NCBI GenBank assembly: GCA_005885515.1 | Contig: VAWK01000040.1 | Span: forward strand, 17,512 to 55,310 | Reading direction: 5' to 3' | DNA length: 37,799 bases | Source: Actinomycetota bacterium | Lineage (GTDB): Bacteria; Actinomycetota; Thermoleophilia; Solirubrobacterales; Solirubrobacteraceae | In this document: piece by piece, positions 1 through 8,390 of the stretch | Layout of the letters: the number at the start of each line of letters is the position of its first letter | Numbering within the stretch: the first letter of the stretch is position 1 | Program-made: the position numbers and the translations under genes | The notes under the pieces: model-generated | What the model was told of the DNA's origin: nothing | Seen by the model: the letters and a program-made list of their open reading frames with translations, nothing else | Databases searched by the model: none

Positions 1-624
1 AAACACCGGGCCCACCTCGAACACGCGCCCAAATCCCGCCGCCATCGCCACCTGCTTATAGAACGGAGGCGACTGGGCCAGGTAGGCCGTGCGATCGAAG
101 TACCCGACCTTGAACAGCTCCGCTCCGGACTCGCTCGCCGAACCCATGAGCTTGGGGCTGTGCAGCTCGATGAAGCCTTGCTCGCGCCAGAACTCGCGCA
201 TCGCGTGCTCGACCGTGGTCTGCACCTCGAAGATCAGCCTGCGGTCGCGCCGGCGCAGATCCAGATAGCGCCAATCCATGCGCTTGTCCAGCGCCGAGTC
301 GGGTGCGACTGGCAGCTCGGGCTCGGCCATGGAGTCGACCTGCAGGCTCTCCACGCGCAGCTCCAGCCCGCCGAGCTTGACCCTCTCGTCGGCCACGACC
401 ATACCTGTCACGGTGACCGCGGACTCGGCCGTCAGCGTGGAGATCGCCCGGTTGAGCTCGCCGGGAGGATCCTGTGCCTCGACGACCGCCTGCGCCAGCC
501 CCGTTTCATCGCGCACGATGAGGAACTGCATGCGCTTCTGATTGCGCACCGCGTTCACCCAGCCGCGGATCGTCCCCCGCTCGCCGATCTTGTCGCTCAG
601 CTGCCCTATCGGCGTGCGCGTCAC
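1..624 (-). CDS. aspS: Aspartate--tRNA ligase, archaeal/non-discriminating type (C-terminus beyond window)
   Basis: Charges tRNA-Asp, and in many relatives tRNA-Asn, with aspartate. Translating the minus strand from GTG at 624 gives 208 codons open to the window edge. Residues about 5-110 form the N-terminal OB-fold anticodon-binding domain (GTIRGWVNAVRNQKRMQF). This is followed by class II motif 1 and the aspartate-binding region: KLMGSASESGAELFKV, AYLAQSPPFYKQ and FEVGPVF. These match the short archaeal/eukaryotic-like AspRS family rather than the roughly 590-residue bacterial AspRS with a GAD insert. The GTG overlaps the valS stop (GTGA, 621-624), so the two synthetases are translationally coupled. 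Family assignment is strong. Whether it also makes Asp-tRNA-Asn cannot be told, because the diagnostic C-terminal part lies outside the window. Confidence 0.9.
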   Translation of the reverse strand, partial: MTRTPIGQLSDKIGERGTIRGWVNAVRNQKRMQFLIVRDETGLAQAVVEAQDPPGELNRAISTLTAESAVTVTGMVVADERVKLGGLELRVESLQVDSMAEPELPVAPDSALDKRMDWRYLDLRRRDRRLIFEVQTTVEHAMREFWREQGFIELHSPKLMGSASESGAELFKVGYFDRTAYLAQSPPFYKQVAMAAGFGRVFEVGPVF

Positions 625-3242
625 GCGGCTTCCTCGCCGAGCTGCACCTCGACAGCGAACTCATCCCCCGGCACGAGCTCGAGCTGCTCGATCACGGCCG
701 CGCGGAGGAGGTCATCGGAGCCGAGCTCCAGCGCCTGCAGGCGCGCGGCCGTGTCGCGGACGAGCACCTGCGCGACGGGAGCGCGCATTTTACGGCGCGC
801 CTGCGACTTGGCCTTGCGCACCTCGCGCAGCACGTCGGCCGTGATCGCCAGCGCCTCCTCCTCGCGCGCGCCATCCACTGCGGACGCGAGGCCGAGCTCG
901 GTCGCCTCCGGCCACGGCGCCGCATGTACCGAGCCCGGCTGCCACCACGACCACACCTCCTCGGCGACGAACGGCAGAAACGGGGCGAACAGCCGTTGGA
1001 AGACCGACAGCGAGCTGCGCAGAGCGAGGCTCACCGCGGCCGCTACCGACGGCGATGGGTCATACCGGCGAGCCTTCACGAGCTCCAGGTAGTAGTCGCA
1101 GTACCACCAGAAGAACGACTCGGTTCGCTCGAGCGCGCGCGCGTAGTCGTAGTCCTCGAAGCTGTACGTGGCATCGTCGACGACCGCCGCGAGGCGGGCC
1201 AGAAGCGCGCGATCGAGCGGATGCGCCAGCTGCTCGCCGGCGGGCGCCAGGTCGGCGAGCGCGAACCTGGAGGCGTTGAGCAGCTTCACCGCCAGGCGGC
1301 GGCCGACCCTCATCTGCTGCGAGTCGAACGCGGTGTCGGCTCCCGGCCTGCCGCTGGCCGCCCAGTAGCGCACGGCGTCGGCACCGTACTCCTCGAGCAG
1401 GTGCATCGGCGTCACCACGTTTCCCCTGGACTTCGACATCTTCTTGCGGTCGGGGTCGAGCACCCAGCCGGAGATCGCCGCGTGGCGCCACGGCAGCACG
1501 CCGGGGTCCAGGTGCGAGCGCAGGATGGTCGTGAACAGCCACGTGCGGATGATGTCGTGAGCCTGCGGGCGCAGCTCCATCGGGAACAGGTCCTGGCCCC
1601 GACCCTCGCTCGCGATCTGCGGCGTGAGCGAAGACGTGGCCCACGTGTCCATCACGTCGGGGTCGCCGGTGAACCCGCTCGCCTGGCCCCGCTGCTCGGG
1701 CTGATATCCGGGCGGGACCTCCGTCGAGGGATCCACCGGGAGCTGGTCCTCGTGCGCGCCGATCGGTTCCTCATAGCGCACCTCGCCCTGCGCGTCGATC
1801 GGGTACCACACCGGGAACGGCACCCCGAAGAAGCGCTGGCGGCTTATGCACCAGTCGCCGGAGAGGCCGTTGACCCAATCCTCGAAGCGCGCGCGCATGT
1901 ATGGCGGGTGCCAGCGAAGCTCGCGCCCGCGCTCGATCAGCGCGTCGCGATGCTCGAGCGTGCGGACGAACCACTGCCGGCTGGTGATGATCTCGACGGG
2001 ACGCTCGCCCTTCTCGAAGAACTTCACCGCGCGCATCACCGGCTGCGGCTCGCCGACGCTCTCGCCAGCCTCCGCGAGCAGCTCGGCGGACCGGCGGCGC
2101 GCCTGGTTGATCGTCAGGCCCTCCAGTTCCGCATAGCGGGCGCGTGCTCGCTGCAGATCCTGCGCTTCCCATCCGGGCGCTCCCCAGGCGACGGGCGCCA
2201 GGCGACCGTCGGGGCTCAGCACGGAGCGCACCGGCAACCCCAGCTCGCGCCACCACACGACGTCGGTGAGGTCGCCGAACGTGCACACCATCACCAGCCC
2301 GGTGCCCTTGTCTGGCTCCACCAGCCGGTGGCTCAGCACCGGCACGCGGACCGCGAACAGCGGCGTCAGCACATCGCGCCCGATCAGCTGCCGATGGCGC
2401 CCATCCTCGGGGTGCGCCAGCAGCGCCACACAGGCCGCAATCAGCTCTGGCCGGGTGGTGTCGACCAGCGCGTCGGCATCCGCGCCGCCGCCATCGACGG
2501 CGTGGAAGCGTACGCGGTGCATCGCACCCGGTCGCTCGCGGTCCTCGAGCTCGGCCTGCGCGACGGCCGTCTGGAAGTCCACGTCCCACAGCGTGGGCGC
2601 CTCGAGCTGGTAGGCCTGTCCGCGCGCCATCAGCCTCAAAAACGAGCGTTGCGAGATGCGCTGCGCGCGCTCGCCGATAGTGGTGTAGGTCATCGACCAG
2701 TCCACCGACAGCCCCAGCCGACGCCACAGCGCCTCGAAGACCTGCTCGTCGCTGTCGGTCAGCTGCAGGCACAGCTCGACGAAGTTGGGCCGCGACACCG
2801 ACACGGGGCGCTCGTCAGAGGGTTGCGCCGGAGGCGAGAAGGCGGGGTCGTACAGGACCGAGGGGTCGCAGCGCACCCCGAAGTAGTTCTGCACGCGCCG
2901 CTCGGTCGGAAGCCCGTTGTCGTCCCAGCCCATCGGGTAGAACACAGCCCGACCGCACATGCGCCGGTAGCGGGCGACCGCGTCGGTGTGCGTGTAGGAG
3001 AAGACGTGCCCCACGTGCAGCGCGCCGCTCACCGTCGGCGGCGGCGTGTCGATCGAGAACAGCTTCTCGGGCGGCGCCGAGCGGTCGAATCGATAGCGGC
3101 CCTCGCGCTCCCACCGCTCGCTCCACTTCTCCTCGAGTCCGTCCAGCGTCGGGCGCTCGGGCACGCCGGCGGGCATGCCCGCGCTTGCCTGCGCGGGCCC
3201 TTGCGGTTCGCCTTCGGCGGCCGACGTACGAGGCGGGGACAA
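621..3242 (-). CDS. valS: Valine--tRNA ligase
   Basis: Class I aminoacyl-tRNA synthetase that attaches valine to tRNA-Val. It has 873 residues. The HIGH signature is HVGH at residues 76-79 and the KMSKS loop is KKMSKSRGN near residue 600. GWDDNGLPTERRVQNYFGV is characteristic of the actinobacterial ValRS branch. A CP1 editing domain lies between, and the C-terminus is short (KSQARRKMRAPV, then about 50 residues) with no long coiled-coil tail. The start is TTG at 3242. The first 30 residues are low-complexity, so the internal ATG of MPAGVPERP is possible, but a TACGAT hexamer sits exactly 6 nt upstream of the TTG, supporting a leaderless start there. It is the first gene of the valS-aspS operon. 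Confidence 0.97.
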   Translation of the reverse strand: MSPPRTSAAEGEPQGPAQASAGMPAGVPERPTLDGLEEKWSERWEREGRYRFDRSAPPEKLFSIDTPPPTVSGALHVGHVFSYTHTDAVARYRRMCGRAVFYPMGWDDNGLPTERRVQNYFGVRCDPSVLYDPAFSPPAQPSDERPVSVSRPNFVELCLQLTDSDEQVFEALWRRLGLSVDWSMTYTTIGERAQRISQRSFLRLMARGQAYQLEAPTLWDVDFQTAVAQAELEDRERPGAMHRVRFHAVDGGGADADALVDTTRPELIAACVALLAHPEDGRHRQLIGRDVLTPLFAVRVPVLSHRLVEPDKGTGLVMVCTFGDLTDVVWWRELGLPVRSVLSPDGRLAPVAWGAPGWEAQDLQRARARYAELEGLTINQARRRSAELLAEAGESVGEPQPVMRAVKFFEKGERPVEIITSRQWFVRTLEHRDALIERGRELRWHPPYMRARFEDWVNGLSGDWCISRQRFFGVPFPVWYPIDAQGEVRYEEPIGAHEDQLPVDPSTEVPPGYQPEQRGQASGFTGDPDVMDTWATSSLTPQIASEGRGQDLFPMELRPQAHDIIRTWLFTTILRSHLDPGVLPWRHAAISGWVLDPDRKKMSKSRGNVVTPMHLLEEYGADAVRYWAASGRPGADTAFDSQQMRVGRRLAVKLLNASRFALADLAPAGEQLAHPLDRALLARLAAVVDDATYSFEDYDYARALERTESFFWWYCDYYLELVKARRYDPSPSVAAAVSLALRSSLSVFQRLFAPFLPFVAEEVWSWWQPGSVHAAPWPEATELGLASAVDGAREEEALAITADVLREVRKAKSQARRKMRAPVAQVLVRDTAARLQALELGSDDLLRAAVIEQLELVPGDEFAVEVQLGEEAA

Positions 3243-3248
3243 GGCTGG

Positions 3249-3254
3249 ATCGTA
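3249..3254 (-). promoter_or_regulatory. Putative -10 hexamer (TACGAT) for leaderless valS
   Basis: TACGAT on the minus strand lies 6 nt before the TTG start of valS. This spacing puts the expected transcription start on the start codon. No good -35 is visible. The same hexamer at the same spacing precedes the HhH-GPD and DUF2277 genes. Confidence 0.45.
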
Positions 3255-3405
3255 GCCGCAGCCGAACTCGCGGGCCCGCGCGCGCGTGCTCCGCGCGCCG
3301 GCGGCGGCGGGCCGGCTCAGGCCGGATCGCCGGCCGCGGCTCGGGCCGGGGGCGCTGGAGCGTGAACGACCATGCCGCGCTCGCGCATCACGGCCCAGAC
3401 CGTCT

Positions 3406-3798
3406 CTAGGCAGCAGCCGTTGGATCGGGGGCGCCGAGCTTGAACGGCTCGGGGCGCTCGTACAGCGCGCCAGGGATGCCGCCGAGCGCGAGCACGCGTA
3501 TGCCCTGCGGGCCGGGCCTCAGCTTGCGCTTGGTCCCGGCCGCGACGCGCACGATGCGCTCGGGGTCGACCGGCACCGGCTCGCCGTCTATCTCGAACTC
3601 GCCCGAGCCGCGCAGCACGACGTAGACCTCCTCCTGGCCATCTTGGGAGTGGTCGTGCTCGGGATAGTTCTCGAACCCGGCCGGCATGTCGAACACCTGC
3701 AGCCCGAACGACTCCACGCCCAGCTCCGCCCCGGCTCGCCGGAAGGCGCCGCCGTAGATGGCCTCCATCTCGTCGATTCGCTTCGCCGTGTAGCTCAT
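3406..3798 (-). CDS. Cupin-2 domain protein
   Basis: Small single-domain cupin of 130 residues, probably a soluble beta-barrel that binds a metal or small ligand. Its exact role is unknown. Metal-ligand candidates are in NYPEHDHSQDGQEEVYVV (residues about 44-61), the first cupin motif with two His and Glu. The second motif (VRVAAGTKRKLRPGPQGIRVL) lacks the usual His, so metal binding may be weak or use fewer ligands. A good ribosome binding site (AGGAGGGGAC on the minus strand) sits directly before the ATG at 3798, so unlike valS it has a leader. It is probably its own transcription unit, diverging from the kinase-fusion gene and 163 nt upstream of valS. The call is sure for the fold and not for the function. 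Confidence 0.8.
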   Translation of the reverse strand: MSYTAKRIDEMEAIYGGAFRRAGAELGVESFGLQVFDMPAGFENYPEHDHSQDGQEEVYVVLRGSGEFEIDGEPVPVDPERIVRVAAGTKRKLRPGPQGIRVLALGGIPGALYERPEPFKLGAPDPTAAA

Positions 3799-3853
3799 GT
3801 CCCCTCCTATCTAAAAGTGCAGATCTCGCTTGCGCCTCGGGCGCGATAGGGAA

Positions 3854-3867
3854 GTTAATCGCTTAAC
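3854..3867. promoter_or_regulatory. Inverted repeat GTTAA-N4-TTAAC, candidate operator
   Basis: A perfect 5+5 bp inverted repeat lies in the 86-nt divergent gap between the cupin and the kinase-fusion gene. Its right arm overlaps a possible -10 (TAACCT, 3864-3869). AT-rich symmetry is rare in this GC-rich window, so a regulator site is plausible. No regulator gene is adjacent. Confidence 0.35.
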
Positions 3868-3876
3868 CTGCAACCG

Positions 3877-3888
3877 ATGCGCACGTGA
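3877..3888 (+). other. Four-codon micro-ORF (M-R-T-stop) overlapping the next start
   Basis: ATG CGC ACG TGA begins 7 nt after the putative -10 TAACCT. Its TGA overlaps the GTG of the kinase-fusion gene in a GTGA arrangement. If transcription starts at the ATG, ribosomes would load leaderlessly and re-initiate on the main gene. This is inference from spacing only. Confidence 0.25.
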
Positions 3889-5906
3889 GCACGGCGCCGC
3901 GGCGTGGGCCGAGGATCATCCGCACGCTGGAGGACCTCGACGGCGCGTGGTTGCAAGCCACGCTCCAGACCGGCCCGATCGCATCGTTCGCCGTGGCGGA
4001 GATCGGCACGGGCCAGATGAGCGAGAGTCACAGACTGTCGCTCGCCTATGCCGATCCCGAGCGCGCGGGACCGCCGACGGCCGTGCTCAAGCTCGCCTCG
4101 GCGGACCCCTCCAGCCGCGCCACCGGCGTGGGACTTGGCATCTATGCGCGCGAGGTCCGCTTCTACCGTGAGCTGGCGCCGCACATCGGCGGTCCGCTTG
4201 CGGCCTGCTACGTGGCCGGCCATGACGAGGCCGAGGGCTGGTTCACGCTGCTGCTGGAGGACGTGGCGCCAGCCTCGGCGGGAGATCAGATCGCCGGTTG
4301 CAGCCTGCAGCAGGCGCGCCTGGCGATGCGCGAGCTCGCGCGCCTGCACGCTCCCGTGCTGGAAGACTCCGAGCTCGCGGCGAGCGGCTGGCTCAACCGG
4401 CCGAGCCCCATCAGCCAGGCCCTGGTCTCGCAGCTGCTGCCTGCGTTCTTGGAGCGCTACCAGGAGCGCATCGCGCCCCAGCATCGGGCCCTGTGCGAGC
4501 GCTTCGTGCCGTTCGTCGAGTGCTGGCTGCGCGTTCGTCATCCCCCGCTCGGCCTGGTGCACGGGGACTATCGCGTGGACAACCTGCTGTTCGGGCATCC
4601 TGGCAGCCCACGGCCGCTCACGGTCGTGGACTGGCAGACCGTGGGCTGGGGCGCGGCGATGGCAGACGCGGCCTACTTCCTCGGCGGCGGGCTCCAGATC
4701 GAGCTGCGGCGGGCGCGCGAGCGCGAGCTGTTCGAGGAGTACCACGACGCCCTGTGCGCTCAGGGAGTGCGCGGGTTCGCGGCCGAGCACTGCTGGCGCG
4801 AGTACCGCCGCCAGGCGTTTGGCGGCGTGCTGATGGCGATCGTCGCATCGATGCTCGTGCAGCGCACCGAGCGCGGCGACGAGATGTTCATGGCGATGCT
4901 CGCGCGCCACAGCCAGCAGGCGCTGGACCTCGACTCCGAGGCGCTGCTGGACGACACCGATGCGCCACGCGCGCCAGCGCCGCGACCGGTCGCCGATGAC
5001 GAGCACGGGCACGCTCCCGGCTCCGAGCAGCTGTGGAGCGAGAGCTGGTACTTCGACGCGATCGCCCCCGACGGCAATCTCGGCGCATACGTGCGCATCG
5101 GCCTGTACCCGAATCTCGACGCCTGCTGGTACACCGCCTTCGTGTGCCGGGCGGGGCGGCCGACGATCGCGGCGATCGACTTCAGCGCCCCGCTGCCGCC
5201 GGCCGGCGGCCTTGAGCTGAGCACGGCCGAGCTGCACGCCGAGCACCGCTGCGCCGAGCCACTCGAGCGCTTCGACGTCGCGCTGCAGGCGAGCGCGCAG
5301 GCCTACGGGGACCCCGCCGCGCTGCTGCGCGGCGAGCCCGGCAGCCCCGTGCGGCTCGCGCTCGAGCTCGCCTGGGAGACGGCGGGGATCCCGTACGCGT
5401 ACCGCCTGACCACCCGCTACGAGGTCCCATGCGTCGTGGCCGGCGAGATCCGATTGGGCGATGAGGTGCTCGAGCTCGCGGGTGCGCCCGGCCAGCGCGA
5501 TCACTCCTGGGGCGTGCGCGACTGGTGGGCGATGGACTGGATGTGGAGCGCCGCGCATCTCGACGACGGCACGCGCCTGCACGCGGTGCAGCTGCGCCTG
5601 CCCAACGCCCCGCCGCTGGGAGTCGGGTACGTGCAGGCGGCCAACCACGCGCTGATCGAGCTGGAGCGGGTCGGCGCCAGCGAGCGAGTGGCTGCCGACG
5701 GCCTGATCTCGAACGCGCAGATGACGCTCGATCCACCCGGCCTGCAGCTCGACATCGAGCCGCTGGCCTTCGGCCCGCTGCGGCTGCTCTCGCCGGACGG
5801 GCGGGTCTCGCACTTCCCGCGCGCGATGTGCCGCGTGCGCTGCCGCGACGGCCGCAGTGGCGTCGGCTGGGTGGAGTGGAATCTCAACCAGACCGGCGCA
5901 GCTTGA
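3885..5906 (+). CDS. Fusion: APH-fold phosphotransferase + CrtC/AttH-like (DUF7064-type) domain
   Basis: A protein of 673 residues with two parts. Residues about 1-350 are an aminoglycoside/choline-kinase-fold phosphotransferase. The catalytic loop is LVHGDYRVDNLLF near residue 223 and the metal-binding DWQ is near 248, followed by VGWGAAMADAAYFLGGG. After a linker rich in Asp, Pro and Ala (about 355-375), the C-terminal 300 residues contain LWSESWYFDA and GQRDHSWGVRDWW near 540. These are hallmarks of conserved lipocalin-like proteins related to CrtC/AttH. The kinase part probably phosphorylates a small hydroxylated metabolite, since bacterial relatives act on 4-hydroxyacyl-CoAs, but the substrate is unknown. 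The start is GTG. The gene converges on an ACAD10/11-like dehydrogenase. A full-length antisense ORF covers this gene and is a GC artefact. Confidence 0.82.
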   Translation: MSTAPRRGPRIIRTLEDLDGAWLQATLQTGPIASFAVAEIGTGQMSESHRLSLAYADPERAGPPTAVLKLASADPSSRATGVGLGIYAREVRFYRELAPHIGGPLAACYVAGHDEAEGWFTLLLEDVAPASAGDQIAGCSLQQARLAMRELARLHAPVLEDSELAASGWLNRPSPISQALVSQLLPAFLERYQERIAPQHRALCERFVPFVECWLRVRHPPLGLVHGDYRVDNLLFGHPGSPRPLTVVDWQTVGWGAAMADAAYFLGGGLQIELRRARERELFEEYHDALCAQGVRGFAAEHCWREYRRQAFGGVLMAIVASMLVQRTERGDEMFMAMLARHSQQALDLDSEALLDDTDAPRAPAPRPVADDEHGHAPGSEQLWSESWYFDAIAPDGNLGAYVRIGLYPNLDACWYTAFVCRAGRPTIAAIDFSAPLPPAGGLELSTAELHAEHRCAEPLERFDVALQASAQAYGDPAALLRGEPGSPVRLALELAWETAGIPYAYRLTTRYEVPCVVAGEIRLGDEVLELAGAPGQRDHSWGVRDWWAMDWMWSAAHLDDGTRLHAVQLRLPNAPPLGVGYVQAANHALIELERVGASERVAADGLISNAQMTLDPPGLQLDIEPLAFGPLRLLSPDGRVSHFPRAMCRVRCRDGRSGVGWVEWNLNQTGAA

Positions 5907-5978
5907 CCTCGGGGGCGTCGCACGCACGGCCTGCTGAGCGCGCCTGAACGGCGCCGAGCGCGTGCCCGTGGGTGCACG

Positions 5979-7280
5979 TCAGTCGTTCGCCGTGACCGCG
6001 CCCAGCAGGTGCGCGAAGCGCTCGCGCGCCTGCTCGCGGCGCGTGGGCAGGTGCTCGCTGGGCACGAGTCCGGGCGGTGGCTGATAGCCCGCCAGGATGC
6101 GCCGGGCGACGGTCTGGCGGTGGACCTCGTCGGGGCCGTCGTAGAACCGCGCGCCCCTCGCGAAGCGGTACATCTGCTCGAGCGGCAGGTCGGTGGAGTA
6201 GCCGAGCGAGCCATGCACCTGTAGCGCGCGATCGATGACGTCGTGCAGGACCTTCGCGCCGTAGAACTTGATCAGCGCGATGTCCACGAGCGCCGCGCGC
6301 GCACCCTGGGTGTCCATCACCCAGGCGGCGTGCAGGGTCATCAGCCGCGCCGCTTGCATCTCGGCGGCGCTGTCGGCGATCCAGTTCTGCACCGTCTGCT
6401 TGTCCGCCAGCAGCGAGCCGTGTGCGTGCCGGTAGGTGGCACGCTCGCACATCATGTCGAACGCCCGCCGCGCCACGCCGAGCCAGCGCATGCAGTGGTG
6501 GATGCGGCCCGGGCCGAGACGCTGCTGGGCGAGCACGAAGCCCTGGCCCTCGGCGCCGAGCAGGGCGTCGCTGCCGACGCGCACCCCCTCGTAGAGGATC
6601 TCGGCATGACCCCCGTACTCGCCAAAGCGCTCCCACGGGTGCTCCATCGTGGGCACGTCGCGCACGATCTCCACGCCCGGCGTGTCGCGCGGGACGATGA
6701 ACATGGACGCGCGCTGCGCGGGGCGTGCGTCGGGATCGGTTACGGCCATCACGATCAAAAAGTCGGCGATCGAGCCGTTCGACGAGAACCACTTGTGCCC
6801 GTCGATCACCCAGCCGTCGCCATCGAGCACGGCGCGCGTGCGCAGCTGCGTGGGGTCCGACCCGGGCGTGTCCGGCTCGGTCATGCTGAAGGCGCTGCGC
6901 AGATCGCCGGCGAGCAGCGGATACAGCCAGCGGTCCTTCTGCTGCGGCGTGCCGGCCAGCGCCAGGATCTCCGAGTTGCCCGAGTCCGGAGCCGCATTGC
7001 CGAACGCCAGCGGCGCGATCGGCGAGCTGCCGAGGATCTCGTGCATGAGACCCAGCCGCACCTGGCCCATCCCCTGACCACCGAGCTCCGGAGGCAGGTG
7101 CGCCGCCCACAGGCCCATGCTCTTGACCTCCTGCTGCAGCGGCGCGATCGCGTCACGCAGCCCATCCAGCCCGAGCTCGCGCCAGATGGTCTCCAGGGGC
7201 CAGATCTCGCGGCGAACGAACTCGCTCATCCAGTCGAGCTGCTCCTGGAAATCGGGGTCGGTGCTGAAGTCCCAGGTCAT
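5979..7280 (-). CDS. Acyl-CoA dehydrogenase, ACAD10/11-like
   Basis: FAD-dependent enzyme of 433 residues that removes two hydrogens from the alpha-beta bond of an acyl-CoA, passing electrons to ETF. An N-terminal helical domain is followed by FSMTEPDTPGSDPTQL (flavin/substrate loop, about 125-140), the beta domain (DGWVIDGHKWFSSNG), and the C-terminal helical domain with ALQVHGSLGYSTDLPLEQMY. The catalytic-base region reads FYDGPDEVHRQTVAR. Asp stands where medium-chain enzymes have Glu, as in the ACAD10/11 group. A ribosome binding site (AAAGGACG) precedes the ATG. The gene converges with the kinase-fold fusion gene 72 nt away. In mammals ACAD10/11 carry such a kinase fused to the dehydrogenase, so the neighbourhood may be functional. 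Substrate is unknown. Confidence 0.93.
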   Translation of the reverse strand: MTWDFSTDPDFQEQLDWMSEFVRREIWPLETIWRELGLDGLRDAIAPLQQEVKSMGLWAAHLPPELGGQGMGQVRLGLMHEILGSSPIAPLAFGNAAPDSGNSEILALAGTPQQKDRWLYPLLAGDLRSAFSMTEPDTPGSDPTQLRTRAVLDGDGWVIDGHKWFSSNGSIADFLIVMAVTDPDARPAQRASMFIVPRDTPGVEIVRDVPTMEHPWERFGEYGGHAEILYEGVRVGSDALLGAEGQGFVLAQQRLGPGRIHHCMRWLGVARRAFDMMCERATYRHAHGSLLADKQTVQNWIADSAAEMQAARLMTLHAAWVMDTQGARAALVDIALIKFYGAKVLHDVIDRALQVHGSLGYSTDLPLEQMYRFARGARFYDGPDEVHRQTVARRILAGYQPPPGLVPSEHLPTRREQARERFAHLLGAVTAND

Positions 7281-7362
7281 CGGGCGTCCTTTCTCGTCGG
7301 CAGCGGTCGGGCTCCTGCCAAGCGTACGTCCTGAGCGCGCGCGGAGCTCGCCCGGGCGCCGA

Positions 7363-8022
7363 TCACGCGGCCCGCGGCGGGCGCGTCATCAGCGCGAGCG
7401 GAACCGCCAGGCCGGCGGAGCGGCGCAGGGTTGCGATTCGACGCCCCGGCTGCACCGCGTCCCGCGGGGCGCTCGCGTGCGGGGCGAGCCGCTCCACGGT
7501 CCGATCGAGATCTGAGGCGATCAGCGCAAGCCCCCACAGTCGCGCAGCGCGATCGCGACCGCCCGCGCTCGCGACGGCATCCTCGGGTTCCTGGATCACC
7601 TCGAGGATCTCCGTGCCGAGCCGGAAGAACGCCTGGCGTGGCGCGCCCGCGGGTGTTGGCTCCTCGCGGATCCGGCGCAGCGGCAGACCCGCCGCACGCA
7701 GCGCCGCCACCGAGCGGTCGAGCTGCGGCGACATCGCCACCACGTGGTCGATGGCGTTCACCCCGTTGGGGTGCTCGGGCGCCGGCGCCGGCAGCGCGGC
7801 CGCCGAGCGAGTCGTCGCCAGCCCGTCCAGCTCGCACGAAGCTATCTCGCGCAGCGACCAGCCGAGGATCCCCTTCCCGGCCTCGTGGCCGGCCAGGCGC
7901 ACGCGCACGGTGCCGAGCTGGCAGCAGCCGTCTGCGACCGCGAAGCCGAGCGCCCGCCAGCGCTGCGGCTCGTCGGCGATCAGCAGCTCGTCGATCGTGG
8001 GCGCCCGGCGAACAGAGCTCAT
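7363..8022 (-). CDS. VOC-family (glyoxalase/dioxygenase fold) protein
   Basis: A protein of 219 residues with two vicinal-oxygen-chelate-like halves. The second half shows the typical pattern NAIDHVVAMSPQLDRSVAAL, then PLRRIRE, QAFFRLGTEILEVIQEP and LWGLALIASDLDRTVERL. The N-terminal half (WRALGFAVADGC...LGTVRVRLAGHEAGKGILGWSLRE) looks like a degenerate first module. His in DHVV and Glu in TEILEV are possible metal ligands, but the set is incomplete, so catalysis is uncertain. ATG start at 8022 without a clear ribosome binding site. The upstream acyl-CoA dehydrogenase direction and 82-nt gap do not tie it to a pathway. Family call is good and the function is not known. Confidence 0.8.
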   Translation of the reverse strand: MSSVRRAPTIDELLIADEPQRWRALGFAVADGCCQLGTVRVRLAGHEAGKGILGWSLREIASCELDGLATTRSAAALPAPAPEHPNGVNAIDHVVAMSPQLDRSVAALRAAGLPLRRIREEPTPAGAPRQAFFRLGTEILEVIQEPEDAVASAGGRDRAARLWGLALIASDLDRTVERLAPHASAPRDAVQPGRRIATLRRSAGLAVPLALMTRPPRAA

Positions 8023-8390
8023 GCGGCTAGCTGTCGATCACCAGCTTGGCCCGCGTCGGGCGCCCGCTGCGGGTCGATGAGGGGAAGCCTGGGCATGCTC
8101 CTGTCTTGCGCGGCGGCGGGCCGCGCATGCCGATGCTACCCCGCGATCGCGGTGCGCACCGTTCGGGTCGTCAACCGGCGTTGCTCAGCTGCTCTCGGCT
8201 GCAAGAGCTGCCAGGCGGTCGGTCAGCCAGCTCGCGTTGCGGGAGGCAAAGGCATTCCAGTCTTGCTTGTCAATGCGCAGTAATCGGCCGCTCCTTCATA
8301 TGAGACCCATGGCTTTGAGGGTCTTCGCCGTGGTGGAAGAAGTACTACCGGGCCGGCGCTCGAGTCCCTAACCGCTCCACATCACCGCGA
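8023..8390. other. 368-nt intergenic stretch, lower GC, degenerate
   Basis: The longest stretch without a confident gene. Between 8260 and 8310, and on into the DUF72 3' end at 8400-8500, base composition falls to about half GC, unlike neighbours. It holds short open frames only: a 31-codon frame on the minus strand (8185-8280) and a 23-codon frame on the plus strand from ATG 8300. I see no tRNA, transposase, repeat or clear promoter. It may be decayed coding DNA. Confidence 0.5.
8185..8280 (-). other. Possible small ORF or gene remnant (31 codons)
   Basis: The frame reads RIDKQDWNAFASRNASWL and TDRLAALAAESS before a TGA, and has protein-like composition. It follows an AAGGAG motif (8291-8296, minus strand) by 10 nt, but the only available start there is CTG. 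An ATG sits in the neighbouring frame just before, so a frameshifted remnant of a small gene is as likely as a live peptide. I do not recognise it. Confidence 0.2.

Noticed and set aside
924-3365. 813-codon plus-strand open frame opposite valS
   Set aside because: It mirrors valS on the other strand. Long antisense frames are expected at this GC content and the translation has no recognisable domain.
3243-3405. Short minus-strand peptide (LETVWAVMRERGMVVH) between cupin and valS
   Set aside because: Under 35 codons, no ribosome binding site or promoter pattern, and I recognise no family. Probably chance.
3855-5927. 690-codon minus-strand open frame opposite the kinase fusion
   Set aside because: Full-length shadow of a gene with clear motifs. 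Composition is Arg/Ala/His-rich and family-less.
8330-8375. tRNA-like 3' half (GCTCGAGTCCC)
   Set aside because: No matching acceptor or anticodon stem can be built around it.
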